This document shows, piece by piece, positions 1-10,463 of a stretch of DNA of 64,000 bases. Positions within the stretch are counted from its first letter, which is position 1; the number at the start of each line of letters is the position of its first letter. Source of the stretch: Takifugu bimaculatus (taxonomy: Eukaryota > Chordata > Actinopteri > Tetraodontiformes > Tetraodontidae); contig CP034975.1 of assembly GCA_004026145.2 (NCBI GenBank), positions 22,537,111 to 22,601,110 of the forward strand. The letters run 5' to 3'. The notes below the pieces were generated by a model. It was not told where the DNA came from. It did not search any database and saw nothing but the letters and a program-made list of their open reading frames with translations. Position numbers and translations under genes: made by a program.

Positions 1-76
1 TCACGCCAGCACGGGACAACACAGCTAATAAAGCAGCAAACATCTGCCACACTCTGCTCCAGCCCATGGACTCAGT

Positions 77-2152
77 GCTGATCACACACCCGCCCTCACC
101 CTCTGATCACAATCACCCGCCCTCACCCTCTGATCACACACCCGCCCTCACCCTCTGATCACACACCCGCCCTCACCCTCTGATCACACACCCGCCCTCA
201 CCCTCTGATCACACCACCCGCCCTCACCCTCTGATCACACACCCGCCCTCACCCTCTGATCACACACCCGCCCTCACCCTCTGATCACACACCCGCTCTC
301 ACCCTCTGATCACACACCCGCCCTCACCCTCTGATCACACACCCGCTCTCACCCCTCTGATCACACACCCGCCCTCACCCTCTGATCACACACCCGCCCT
401 CACCCCTCTGATCACACACCCGCCCTCACCCTCTGATCACACACCTCTGATCACACACCTGCCCTCACCTCTGATCACAACCCTCTGATCACACACCTGC
501 CCTCACCACTGCTCACCACACCCACCCACACCCTCTGATCACACACCCGCCCCTCACCCTCTGATCACACACCCGCCCTCTCACCCTCTGATCCACACAC
601 CCGCCCCTCACTCTCTGATCACACACCCCGCCCTCCACCCTCTGATCACACACACTGCCCTCACTCTCTGATCACACACCCCGCCCTCACCCCCTCTGAT
701 CACACACCCTCTGATCACACACCCGCCCTCACCCTCTGATCACACACCCGCCCTCACCCTCTGATCACACACCCGCCCTCACCCTCTGATCACAACACCC
801 GCCCTCACTCTCTGATCACACACCCGCTCTCACCCTCTGATCACACACCCGCCCTCACCCTCTGATCACACACCCCTCTGATCACACACCTGCCCTCACC
901 CTCTGATCACACACCCGCCCTCACCCTCTGATCACACACCCTCTGATCACACACCTGCCCTCACCCTCTGATCACACACCCGCCCTCACCCTCTGATCAC
1001 ACACCCCTCTGATCACACACCTGCCCTCACCCACTGATCACACACCGCCCACCCCTCTGATCACACACCCGCCCTCACCCTCTGATCACACACCCGCCCT
1101 CACCCTCTGATCACACACCCGCCCTCACCCTCTGATCACACACCCGCTCTCACCCTCTGATCACACACCCGCCCTCACCCTCTGATCACACACCCCCCTC
1201 ACCCTCTGATCACACACCCGCCCTCACCCTCTGATCACACACCCGCCCTCACCCTCTGATCACACACCCCCCTCACTCTCTGATTACACACCCGCCCTCA
1301 CCCTCTGATCACACACCCGCTCTCACCCTCTGATCACACACCCGCCCTCACCCTCTGATCACACACCCGCCCTCACCCTCTGATCACACACCCTCTCTCA
1401 CCCTCTGATCACACACACCCTGTCTCACCCTCTGATCACACACCCGCCCTCACCCTCTGATCACACACCCTCTGATCACACACCCGCTCTCACCCTCTGA
1501 TCACACACCCGCCCTCACCCTCTGATCACACACCCTCTGATCACACACCTGCCCCTCACCCTCTGATCACACACCCGCCCTCACCCTCTGATTCACACAC
1601 CCTCTGATCACACACCCTGCCCTCACCCTCTGATTCACACACCCGCCCTCACCCTCTGATCACACACCCTCTGATCACACACCTGCCCTCACCCACTGAT
1701 CACACACCCACCCACACCCTCTGATCACACACCCGCCCTCACCTCTGATCACACACCCGCCCTCACCCTCTGATCACACACCCGCCCTCACCCTCTGATC
1801 ACACACCCGCTCTCACCCTCTGATCCACACACCCGCCCTCACCCTCTGATCACACACCCGCCCTCACCCTCTGATCACACACCCGCCCTCACCCTATGAT
1901 CACACACCCGCCCCTCACCCTCTGATCACACACCCGCCCTCACTCTCTGATCACCACCGCCCTCACCCCTCTATCACACACCCGCCTCACCCTCTGATCA
2001 CACACCCGCCTCACCCTCTGATCACACACCCGCCCTCACCCTTGATACAACACCCGCCCCCTCCCTCTGATCACACACCCTCTGATCACACACCCCGCCC
2101 TCACCCTCTGATCACACACCCGCCCTCACCCTCTGATCACACACCCGCCATC
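77..2152. repeat. 25-bp minisatellite (tgatcacacacccgccctc family)
   Basis: Tandem array of a unit of about 25 bp, TGATCACACACCCGCCCTC plus ACCCTC, with many single-base variants and some partial units that keep only the CTCTGATCACACACC part. It lies in the dhx8 intron just before the exon at 2207. The matching array in block copy 3 is only about 670 bp, so this one is about three times longer and much less regular. The irregularities are mostly one-base C insertions, so some may be sequencing error. No gene is seen inside it. Confidence 0.95.
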
Positions 2153-2206
2153 ACCTCATGCTGTCTGTAGAGACCTGGTGTCCTGAGACCTGCTCCTCTC
2201 CTGCAG

Positions 2207-3213
2207 ATGGCCGAGTTCCCCCTGGAGCCCATGCTGTGTAAGATGCTGATCATGTCCGTCCACCTGGGCTGCAGCGAGGAGATGCTGACCATCGTCTCCA
2301 TGCTGTCGGTGCAGAACGTCTTCTACAGGCCCAAAGTACGTTTGGGTCTGATCCCTTTTGGACCTGCTCACCTGTCTCCACCACGGCTCCTTTCATTTAC
2401 TCTAAACCTGATGGGTTAGGGTTAACTCTAACCTCTAACCATGTTAACCTCTAACCATGACCAAAAGAAGGCAAAGTTCCACCAGCCTGAGGGAGACCAT
2501 CTGACCCTGTTGGCAGTTTACAACTCCTGGAAGAACAACAAGTTCTCCAACCCCTGGTGCTACGAGAACTTCATCCAGGCTCGCTCCCTTCGCAGAGCCC
2601 AGGACATCCGCAAACAGATGCTGGGAATCATGGACAGGTACCAGGCTTAGGAGGGAAGCCAGTCCACCTTTCCTGATGAAGGTCTCATGCTCCTCATGCT
2701 CCTCATGCTCCTGATGCTCCTCATGCTCCTGATGCTCCTTAGGCACAAGCTTGACGTGGTGTCCTGTGGCAAAGCAACAGTCCGGGTCCAGAAAGCCATC
2801 TGCAGTGGTTTCTTCAGGAACGCAGCCAAGAAGGATCCTCAGGAAGGCTACCGCACCCTGATCGACCAGCAGGTGGTCTACATCCACCCCTCCAGTGCTC
2901 TGTTCAACCGCCAGCCGGAGTGGTATGAAAACACCTCTACTGTTGCTGTTGACCCCCCTCAGGCCCGTTCTGAGCCTGGCTTTCCCTCCTCAGGGTCGTC
3001 TACCATGAGCTGGTGCTGACCACCAAGGAATACATGCGGGAGGTGACCACCATCGACCCCCGCTGGCTGGTGGAGTTCGCGCCTGCGTTCTTTAAGGTGT
3101 CCGACCCCACTCGCCTCAGCAAGCAGAAGAAGCAGCAGCGCCTGGAGCCTCTGTACAACCGCTACGAGGAGCCCAACGCCTGGAGGATCTCGCGCGCCTT
3201 CAGACGCCGTTGA
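2207..3213 (+). pseudogene. dhx8: dhx8 last exons, copy 1, one exon without acceptor
   Basis: These are the C-terminal exons of DHX8 (Prp22), the DEAH-box RNA helicase that releases spliced mRNA from the spliceosome in the nucleus. Exons: 2207-2335 (starts [10 protein letters not shown], donor GTACGT), about 2459-2637, 2743-2922 and 2994-3213. The last ends in the family's RISRAFRRR followed by TGA. An ATTAAA polyadenylation signal lies at 3320-3325. The second exon is broken: copies 2 and 3 have TTCCTCAG followed by 18 coding bases (GAC AAG CAG GCT TTG GCT) before GACCAAAAG, while here those bases and the acceptor are replaced by minisatellite remnant. That exon is 197 bp long in intact copies, so skipping it would shift the frame. 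The upstream helicase core would lie left of the window. Identity rests on strong match to remembered DHX8 C-terminal sequence. Confidence 0.85.
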
Positions 3214-3923
3214 GGCCAAGAGCGGGTCAAAGCCAAGGACCTCAGACCGTGGACTATTTATGCTGCCATTTTCTATCAGAAATGTGACGTCTGGACCAGT
3301 GTGAACAGAAATGTCCTCCATTAAACATCACTTTTGTAGCCTCGGCTTTCATTGAGAACCAAAGCTTTCACGGTCGAGACTGGAGGAGCAGGAAGGTGGA
3401 ACTGGATCAGCTGATCCCTGGTGGCCGTCGGCCACGTGCACACGTGTGCGCGCGCTGACATTGGGGAAATAAAAGGCAACGACGGTCAAAAATGATTTCA
3501 ATGTCCCGTCTGAGTGGGACTGGATCCCTACACCTGTTATGGCTGAGACTGGGAGGCCAAGTGAGCGGTGGGAATCATTCCTGGGGGATCTAGTGGATCC
3601 CCTCTGTGGGGCGTGGATGGATGACGGTGGCACTTTAGGTTAGGTTGGTCCGGCAGCCCCCCAAAGGTGCTGCTCAAGGAGCCAGACTGCTGGGGTCAGG
3701 GGTCAAAGCAGTTCACCCTTATTCATAAAACCACCCTGGGCAGGGCAACTAGGGGGTCGGCGATGCAGATACATCCAATGTTAAAAGAACACTTTTAAAG
3801 TTGGTCTATTTATGTTTCTGCTGCTCTTTATCTAACTTGTTTGAAAACCATTTATTCTGAATCATTAGTTTAGCCTCTGATATCCCGGAGGCAGGTTCAA
3901 GTCTCCTGTCGCTCTCCGTTTGA

Positions 3924-3937
3924 CCACCAGGGGGCGC
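3924..3937 (+). promoter_or_regulatory. CTCF-like motif, block copy 1
   Basis: CCACCAGGGGGCGC matches the vertebrate CTCF core consensus. It lies between the dhx8 polyadenylation signal and the stambpl1 start, where an insulator would be plausible. Binding is inferred from the motif only. Confidence 0.5.
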
Positions 3938-3971
3938 AGCGACCTCACGGCTCCAACTAAGAGCTGCTGAG

Positions 3972-4127
3972 TCATGTTTCTGTCAGTCATGTTTCTGCTG
4001 AGTCATGTTTCTGTCAGTCATGTTTCTGTCAGTCATGTTTCTGCTGAGTCATGTTTCTGTCAGTCATGTTTCAGTCAGTCATGTTTTCTGTCAGTCATGT
4101 TTCTGCTGAGTCATGTTTCTGTCAGTC
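3972..4127 (+). repeat. Short tandem repeat gtcatgtttctg, copy 1
   Basis: About ten alternating units of GTCATGTTTCTG followed by CTGA or TCA, in the dhx8-stambpl1 intergenic DNA. Block copies 2 (24767-24848) and 3 (46717-46850) have fewer units. The rest of the interval 3326-4768 is unique DNA without a gene, apart from a short (CACACT)n run just before the stambpl1 start. Confidence 0.8.
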
Positions 4128-4768
4128 ACGTGGTCCTCTGTGTGCAGCATGTTGCTGCTAACAATGCTAACAACGTGGTCCTGGTCGTGGTCACCACGTC
4201 AGGGTAGAAGACAGGTGCACATCCAGGTGGTCAAAGGTTCGGGTCGCGGCTCAGACAGACCAGAACAGGAAAAGCTGATCCGGGTGTGTTTCGGCTCAGG
4301 AATTTCCAGGGTTCCCAGGATTGTGGTCAAGCAGGATGAGTGAGGGATTAGCAGAGGCGGTTGGACAGGATTGGACAGGAACACACGTGTCTCTTCTTCG
4401 GTTCCTTTATCTTCAGAACTATTGAGTGATTTCATTAAGATAAAATCATAATTAATACCTCAAAGATGACTCAGGCCTGAAAGAGAGCAAGGAAAAAATG
4501 CTCTGGTTGTTACTAGTCGTCATGGTAACTGGATCACATGGGCCGACAGACTGAAGAGGACATTAACCCAAAAATCTGTGGAGCCTTTAGCATTAGCAAC
4601 CAGTCTAGCTGCTTCACACGCTGCTGAATGCTGCTACTGTCTCCCCTGCAGTGAAGCATCATGGGAGGTGGCAGATGGACAAACCAGCAGTGCGTGGTTG
4701 ACGAGAACCTGTGACACACTCACACACACTCACACACTCACACACTCACACACTCACACACTCACGCC

Positions 4769-5359
4769 ATGGAGGAAGGCTTCAGTTTAAACGTGCTGGT
4801 AAGTGAAGTCTCTCTTCTCTCTGTAGCAGCACCTTCCTGCTGGAAACGTGAGGTTTTATTCCGGTTTTCCAGCCAAATGAGCCCGTTTTAACGGCGGTCC
4901 CGAGGGAGAGTAACGCCTCTCACCTGTTGTCATTCAGAAGAAAGTGGCGGCAGAAGCCGACTACACGGACGTGTCGCTGACAGCGGCTGAGCGCGTGCGA
5001 GCGCTGGGGAAGATGGGCAACAGCGTGGAGATCAACCAGGACGTCCACCCACGCCGGTACTTCCGCTCCGGGGTGGAGATGGAGCGCATGGCCGATGTTT
5101 ACCTGGCCGAGGGCACCCTGGAGAACGCCTACGTCTTATACACCAAGTTCATCATGTGAGATCCCGCCACACCTCCAAAACAAAGCGTACAAACGAGCAG
5201 TGAGGCTTCGGCTGTTGCCAAGGTTACGGGGACGTTACAGGGGGACCATGGACAACATGAAACTGTACCTCTCCTGTTTTCAGTCTGTTTGTAGAGAAAT
5301 TGCCACATCACAGAGATTATCAGCAATGCAGCGTCCCCGAGAGACGTCTCATCATGAAG
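4769..5359 (+). pseudogene. stambpl1: stambpl1 exons 1-3, copy 1 (truncated)
   Basis: Copy of the first three coding exons of STAMBPL1 (AMSH-LP): 4769-4798 ([10 protein letters not shown]), 4938-5155 and 5284-5359. All splice signals are intact and the frame is open through VERRLIMK-like sequence at the third exon end. They would encode the N-terminal USP8-dimerisation/MIT-like region ([34 protein letters not shown]). The remaining eight exons, including the JAMM protease, are missing, because intron 3 runs into telomere-like repeats and retroelement units instead. It differs from the intact copy at one residue (EGTLEN against EGSLEN). A transcript could start here, but it cannot make the enzyme without a 40-kb splice into copy 3. 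Confidence 0.85.
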
Positions 5360-5625
5360 GTAACATCCTCCGCTCAGGTTGTCATGACGATTACGTTCAA
5401 CTCACATGTTGAGAAGAGAGAGAGATTAGAGCAGATATGCTAGCAGGAACCAGCCAGGCCAGAGATCATCGGATCTTTGTTACACTCATGAAGGTCGGTG
5501 CTCCTGGAGAGCTTTTAGTGTGACAGGGAGAGGACAGATCCAGGACTAAAAGGATCTGGGGATGAGTAGATCTCCTTAGATCCCCATCTCCTCCCTCACC
5601 GTAGCTCCACACTTTTCAGGGCATA

Positions 5626-6286
5626 GGTTGGGGTTAGGGTTAAGGGGTTAGGGTTAGGGTTGGGGTTAGGGTTAAGGGGTTAGGGTTAGGGTTGGGGTTA
5701 GGGTTAGGGAGTTAGGGTTAGGGTTAGGGGTTAGGGTTAGAGTCAGGATTAGGGGTTAGGGTTAGGGTTAGGGGGTTAGCGTGTTAGGGTTGGGGTTAGG
5801 GTTAGGGTTAAGGGTCTAGGGTTAGGGTTAGGGTCAGGGTTAGGGGTTAGGGTTAGAGTCAGGGTTAGGGTTAGGGGTTAGGGGTTAGGGTTAGGGGTTA
5901 GGGTTAGAGTCAGGGTTAGGGTTAGGGGTCAAGGTTAGGGTTAGGGTTGGGTTAGGGTTAGCCGGTCGTGGAGATAGGGTTAGGGTTAGGGTTAGGGGTT
6001 AGGGTTGGGTTAGGGTTAGGGTTAAGGGTCTAGGGTTAGGGGTTAGGGGTTAGGGGTTAGGGTTAGGGTTAGGGTTAGGGGTTAGGGGTTAGGGGTTAGG
6101 GGTTAGGGGTTGGGTAGGGTTAGGGTTAGGGTTAGGGTTAGGGTTAGGGTTGGGTTGGTTAGAGTTAGGGTTAGGGTTGGGTTTGGGTTAGAGTTTAGGG
6201 TTAGGGTTAGGGGTTAGGGTTAGGGTTAGGGTTAGGGTTAGGGTTGGGGTTTAGAGTTAGGGTTAGGGTTGGGTTTAGGGTTAGGT
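5626..6286 (+). repeat. Telomere-like repeat in stambpl1 intron 3, copy 1
   Basis: Imperfect TTAGGG array with TTAGGGG, TTGGGG, TTAGAG and TCAGGG variants, G-rich strand on plus. It starts at the same point of intron 3 as in copies 2 (26338) and 3 (48345), so the repeat is native to this intron. The 5360-5625 stretch before it is ordinary intron sequence. Confidence 0.9.
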
Positions 6287-6451
6287 TCAGGGTTTGGGAT
6301 AAAACTTTTTTTGCACTGGGCCTACTGATCGGGAAGCCAGGGGAGTGCAGAGGGTGAGGGCCCCCCCGGGGGGGGGGGGGGGGAAGCGATTAGCCAGGGC
6401 TCAAGAGGTTCCGGACAGGATTAGGGGAGAGAGTTGGATCACCCAGTCAAG
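6287..6451 (+). repeat. Poly-G spacer 1
   Basis: Non-telomeric spacer starting TTCAGGGTTTGGGATAAAAC and ending CACCCAGTCAAG, with a C7-G16 tract near its middle. It is the first of five such spacers. Confidence 0.8.
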
Positions 6452-6887
6452 GGTTAGGGTTAGGGTTAGGGTTAGGTAGGGGGGGAAGGTAGGGGTTGGG
6501 GTTAGGGAGAGGGTTAGGGGTTGGGGTTAGGGGTTAGGGTTAGGGAGAGGGTTAGGGGTTGGGTTAGGGAGAGGGTTGGGGTTGGGGTTAGGGAGAGGGT
6601 AGGGGTTGGGGTTAGGGAGAGGGTTGGGGTTAGGGTTAGGGGTTAGGGTTAGGGAGAGGGTTAGGGGTTAGGGTTAGGGTTAGGGTTAGGGGTTGGGGTT
6701 AGGGTTAGGGTTAGGGTTGGGGTTAGGGGTTGGGTTAGGGTTAGGGTTAGGGTTGGGTTAGGGTTGGGGTTGGGGTTAGGGTTAGGTTGGGTTGGGTTAG
6801 GTTAGGGTTAGGGTTAGGGTTAGGGTAGGGTTGGGATGGGTTGGGTTAGGGTTGGGTTTGAGGTTAAAATCTGTGCTCAGTGCAAAA

Positions 6888-8856
6888 TTAAATGACGGGG
6901 GTTTCAGGAAGAAGTTGTCCGCGCCAGTTAGCAAATATGAGTCTTGCTGTATAGGGGGTCCAAGTGATGTTGTCTTTTCTGTAATGAAGAGGTGGTTTGG
7001 AATTTCTGGTCGTGTTTTGTAATGTGTTGTCATGGTTTCGTTGATAAGTTCCAAATTGTCCTGTTGTGTCTGTGTTAACTGGGATGAGTAGTTGAGGATG
7101 GGGAAGTAGGCTGCTGCATTGGGAAAGGTCCGCTTAGCAGCACGGAATAATCTCCTTAGTTGCTTGATTGTGGTTTTGCTTGGGTCCTGGTCTCTGTTGT
7201 TAATGCCTATGGCAAAGATTACGATCTCGGTATTTCGGGTTGGGGGGGGAATTTTCACAGACTTTGAGGAAATGGTAAGCATTTGCTCCGGGGTAACTAT
7301 CTATTTGTATGTCTGGGTTGGTGTGTTCGGGGAAGTGGTCAACGTTGGAGTCACCCAGGATGAGGAAACTTGAACTGCTTTTGAAGACCCAGTCCTGGAT
7401 TTTGTGGTTGGGTCTAGCTAAATGGTAATTTGGCCTAAAGGTGGGAAGTGTTGAGGGTTGAGACGGGCTAGGAAATACAGATGGGCCAACTGTCACTTGG
7501 CTCTGGAGAAGTAACTGGAGGGGATGAGGGGAACAGAGGGGAAGATGGGTAAGTTAGGTTTGGGTCAATGGATGTGCTGGTGCTCTGGGGCTGATGGGCC
7601 AACAATGCAGACTCCCCCGATGTTTGTGGGGAGGTAGGAGGCTCAGATAGGGTGGTCTGGCAGTCAGCATCGACTTTTGGCACCCTGGTCATCATTTTGG
7701 CCTGCTTCGGCCTGCATTGTGATGGGATCCCTAGCTCAGTCAGATCCACCTGGGCACCAGCGGAAGGTAGCTGTGGGGCAGAGGGGAGGATCTTGTCTGG
7801 GAGAGAGACAGAGACATTGGAGTGAAAACTGTGTGTGATTAAATTGTGATCCTGTGTGGTCGGTTGGGTGATGGGGTGGTGGGTATCTGTAGCTATTATG
7901 GGTAACTTGGGTGTGGTGGGAATAATTTTACCAGGTTGTTCAGTAGTGAAGGAACTTGTAGGGGGGACGGGTACAATGGCAGGAACTGGGTCTTCCCTAG
8001 GTGGAGGAGGCCCCCAGGTGACCCGCTTGGCCGTAGGGTTTAGGGTGGATGGGTCTGGAGAATCGTTATGGGAAAGTTCTGAAGGTGATGTCGGTGTGCC
8101 GGGAGGGATCTTAGGACGTGATGTAGGTTGCGGGGTGAATAGTGGAAAGAAGGCCGGTTTTTTACTGGGGCCTTTACTAACTGTGTGGGTGGATGACGTT
8201 GCTATTTCAACAGTGTGTGGAGGGTGATGTGAAAGAGTTGGTCGTGGTGAAAGGTTTTCTTCAACCACTTCCGGGATGGTGGCTAAGCCATGGGTTGGTG
8301 GGTTGTTGGTTGTAACTTGGGGTTGTGGAGAAATGATGATGGCGGTTGCTTCTTGGCTGTCCTGGCAAAGTGTGTGAAATGTTTGTAATGAAGTGGCCGT
8401 GAGTCTTGGGCCATAGCGTTTATGGGCCCAACCGGTGGCTATTTGGGCTGCTATTGTGTTGAAGGGTGATACAGATATGGACATGATTGTGTTTGCGTAA
8501 TGTTGGTGGAGTACAGAGATTGTGTTTTTCATCCACTGGTTGGTGTTTTCCTGGATCTTGTTGCGTGTGTCTATTGTTGGAGTGGAAGGTTTGATGAAGT
8601 CTGTGAGTCTATGTACTTGTCTTTTCATACCTAACGGGAGTGTGGCAGTAGTAAGTGCAATGTCCATGATTTCTTTGTGATGTATTGCTTGTATCAGTTT
8701 GAAATATTGTTTGCTAGTGTGTCTAGTGTCTGGGTCTGGTGGGTGATTGAGTGGGATGGAGTGTGTTGGGCGTTTGTGTTCTGTTCTGTGGTGTCGTGAA
8801 GAGGGATGTATTGTGTGTGTACCTGTATGTGAAGGTGGAGCCATTCTCAGGTCCAT
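6888..8856 (-). pseudogene. SGNH/GDSL-like retroelement ORF1, unit 1
   Basis: ORF of about 655 codons. The first in-frame ATG after the upstream stop is at 8856 (protein start MDLRMAPPSH). Residues 1-200 are helix-rich and basic, 200-430 are a Pro/Ser/Thr-rich linker, and about 480-640 form an SGNH-hydrolase-like domain: block I FLILGDSN near residue 497, block III AIGINNRD near 547. In the family block V is DxxH; here the equivalent reads DNIT in copies with the right frame. This copy is broken three times by one-base indels: extra G near 7486, extra T near 7229, and a short T run near 6975. Such ORF1 proteins are thought to bind element RNA or membranes. The function here is inferred. Confidence 0.65.
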
Positions 8857-9317
8857 CCCTGCGTGTAGATGCTGTCCTGTGTGAATCAAACATGTGGTGG
8901 AGGGCTCTTACCTGCTGATGCTGGTGTTTGTAGCTTTCTTCCCAGGGCCGATCTTTTCGTTTTCGACGTGGGTGGGTATCCTTGGTTTGCTTTGAGTTCC
9001 TAGGATCTTGGTTCAGTCCTAGTTGCCGTCGTACTTCTGTTTGTATTCCGCTGGAATAAGACTTCCAAAACAGTTAGTGGCGCCACTTGGAGTTTAAAAT
9101 TGTTTCCAGAGGAGTCATTTAATCGATCCTGGGCTGGCAGAGCCCCCCACCATTGGATTAAAAGTATCTTTATTTCAATTTCAAAGTTTTAAAAGCCAAA
9201 AAGAGGTTAAAAGCTTCCGTAAAACAATCTAGAAAATTTCTGTTAAAAGCAAGTTAAAAGCTGGTCCAATTAGCGTAAAAAGGACAGCAGAGCTAGCACA
9301 CAGAGGTGGAAAATCCC

Positions 9318-9346
9318 GACGTTTCGCAATTGTGTTGCTTCATCAG
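9318..9346 (-). ncRNA. Hammerhead-ribozyme-like core, unit 1
   Basis: On the minus strand: CTGATGA, then a stem II candidate GCAA/TTGC with loop CACAA, then GAAAC and GTC. The flanks TCCC and GGGA could pair as stem I, and stem III would be minimal. This resembles the minimal hammerheads described in the flanking repeats of Penelope-like elements. One extra A between CTGATGA and stem II departs from the canonical fold, so activity is uncertain. Confidence 0.45.
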
Positions 9347-9599
9347 GGGAGAAGCCTGAGAATGGCTCCCGTGTCTGTATTTAAGGTGTTGAGGGAGGAT
9401 GAGTACCTCCCCCCGGCTGGGATAGGGTAGTAAGGGGGGTCTGTAGAGACTTTCGGAGGGAAAAAGTGTCGTAGGTTCTGGTTGGGCGTTATGATTTGAA
9501 TTCTGGAGGGAGAGTGACTGATTGGATAAATGGGTGGGAGGTGTGTTGGGGAGAGTTCCTGTGTGGTAATAGGTGTTTTACAGCACAAAGCCAAGATGA

Positions 9600-9652
9600 T
9601 TAGCTCAGCCGGATAACCCCGGCTGCCAGCGGGGCGAAGCCGGTTCAAGACC
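9600..9652 (+). other. tRNA-like pol III A and B boxes, unit 1
   Basis: TTAGCTCAGCCGG (9600-9612) fits the A box TRGYNNARNNGG, and GGTTCAAGACC (9642-9652) is one change from the B box GGTTCGANTCC. Spacing of about 30 bases is tRNA-like. The sequence around does not fold into a clean cloverleaf, so this is a tRNA-derived promoter or SINE head, on the strand opposite to the ORF. Confidence 0.5.
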
Positions 9653-9816
9653 AGACGAGCCCGCCAGGGGGCCCCTCCAACCAAGCAGCTTCCTCGGACG
9701 GTCTGTGTCTTTTAGGTCTCACCACAAGTCCCCAGTGAGTTTTAAAGTCCAAATTTGGACTGTGAACTACCGATCAGTGGCACGGGCATGGTTAGGGTTG
9801 GGTGTAGGGTTAGGGT

Positions 9817-9992
9817 TCAGGGTTTGGGATAAAACTTTTTTTTGCACTGGCCTACTGATCGGGAAAGCAGGGGAGTGCAGAGGGTGAGGGCCCCCCCGGG
9901 GGGGGGGGGGGGGGGGGGGGGGGGGAAAGCGATTAGCCAGGGCTCAAGAGGTTCCCGGACAGGATAGGGAGAGAGTTGGATCACCCAGTCAA
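9817..9992 (+). repeat. Poly-G spacer 2
   Basis: Same spacer as at 6287, with the longest G run of the set (28 G after seven C). Confidence 0.8.
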
Positions 9993-10200
9993 GGGTTAGG
10001 GTTAGGGTTAGGGTTAGGGTAGGGGGGAAGGTAGGGGTTGGGGTTAGGGAGAGGGTTAGGGGTTGGGGTTAGGGGTTAGGGTTAGGAGAGGGTTAGGGGT
10101 TGGGTTAGGGGAGAGGGGTTGGGGTTAGGGTTAGGGAGAGGGTTAGGGGTGGGGTTAGGGAGAGGGTTGGGGTTAGGGTTAGGGGGTTAGGGTTAGGGAG

Positions 10201-10233
<33 letters not shown>

Positions 10234-10463
10234 GGGTTGGGTTAGGTTAGGGTTAGGGTTGGGGTTAGGGGTTGGGGTTAGGGTTAGGGTTAGGGTTAGG
10301 GTTGGGGTTGGGGTTGGGGTTAGGGTTAGGGGTTGGGGTTGGGGTTAGGGTTAGGGGTTAGGGGTTGGGTTAGGGTTAGGGTTAGGGTTAGGGTTAGGTA
10401 GGGTTGGAGATGAAGGTTGGGTTAGGGTTGGGTTTGAGGTTAAAATCTGTGCTCAGTGCAAAA

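Larger units (their letters stand above)
1..6100 (+). repeat. Segmental duplication block, copy 1 (dhx8 3' end to stambpl1 intron 3)
   Basis: The first 76 bases match 43997-44072, and everything to about 6100 (minisatellite, last dhx8 exons, intergenic DNA, first three stambpl1 coding exons, start of intron 3) recurs in the same order at 43997-48350. A shorter version lies at 22254-26790. Copies 1 and 2 stay alike well into the TTAGGG-like intron repeat, including the odd string gccggtcgtggagat at about 5961 and 26656, before they diverge. The left limit of this copy lies outside the window. Confidence 0.85.
6861..9790 (-). mobile_element. Retroelement-derived segment, unit 1
   Basis: Read on the minus strand it holds, in order: a palindrome GTCCAAATTTGGAC (9747-9760), a pol III A/B-box pair in the opposite orientation (9600-9652), a hammerhead-like core (9318-9346), an AATAAAGATAC polyadenylation-type motif near 9160, a GTGGCGCCACT motif near 9078, and a long ORF (8856-6888). 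The 3' end stops about 30 bases past the ORF stop, directly against TTAGGG repeat. No reverse transcriptase, integrase or endonuclease is present. The SGNH-type ORF with the hammerhead motif suggests a 3'-truncated Penelope-like element. An LTR or L2/CR1-type element carrying an esterase ORF1 is the alternative. Confidence 0.6.

Noticed and set aside
77..2152. CRISPR-like array at the left end
   Set aside because: Units are contiguous with no unique spacers and the genome is eukaryotic; it is a minisatellite.
8889..9060. A short spliced upstream exon for the retroelement ORF (donor CAG|GTAAGA, acceptor CACACAG)
   Set aside because: The implied intron is only about 35 bases and the upstream frame that would join contains a stop and no ATG, so the internal ATG at 8856 is preferred.
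9595..9670. A functional tRNA gene at the A/B boxes
   Set aside because: The boxes are good, but acceptor and T-arm pairing are poor and no clear anticodon loop can be drawn; kept only as a tRNA-derived promoter.
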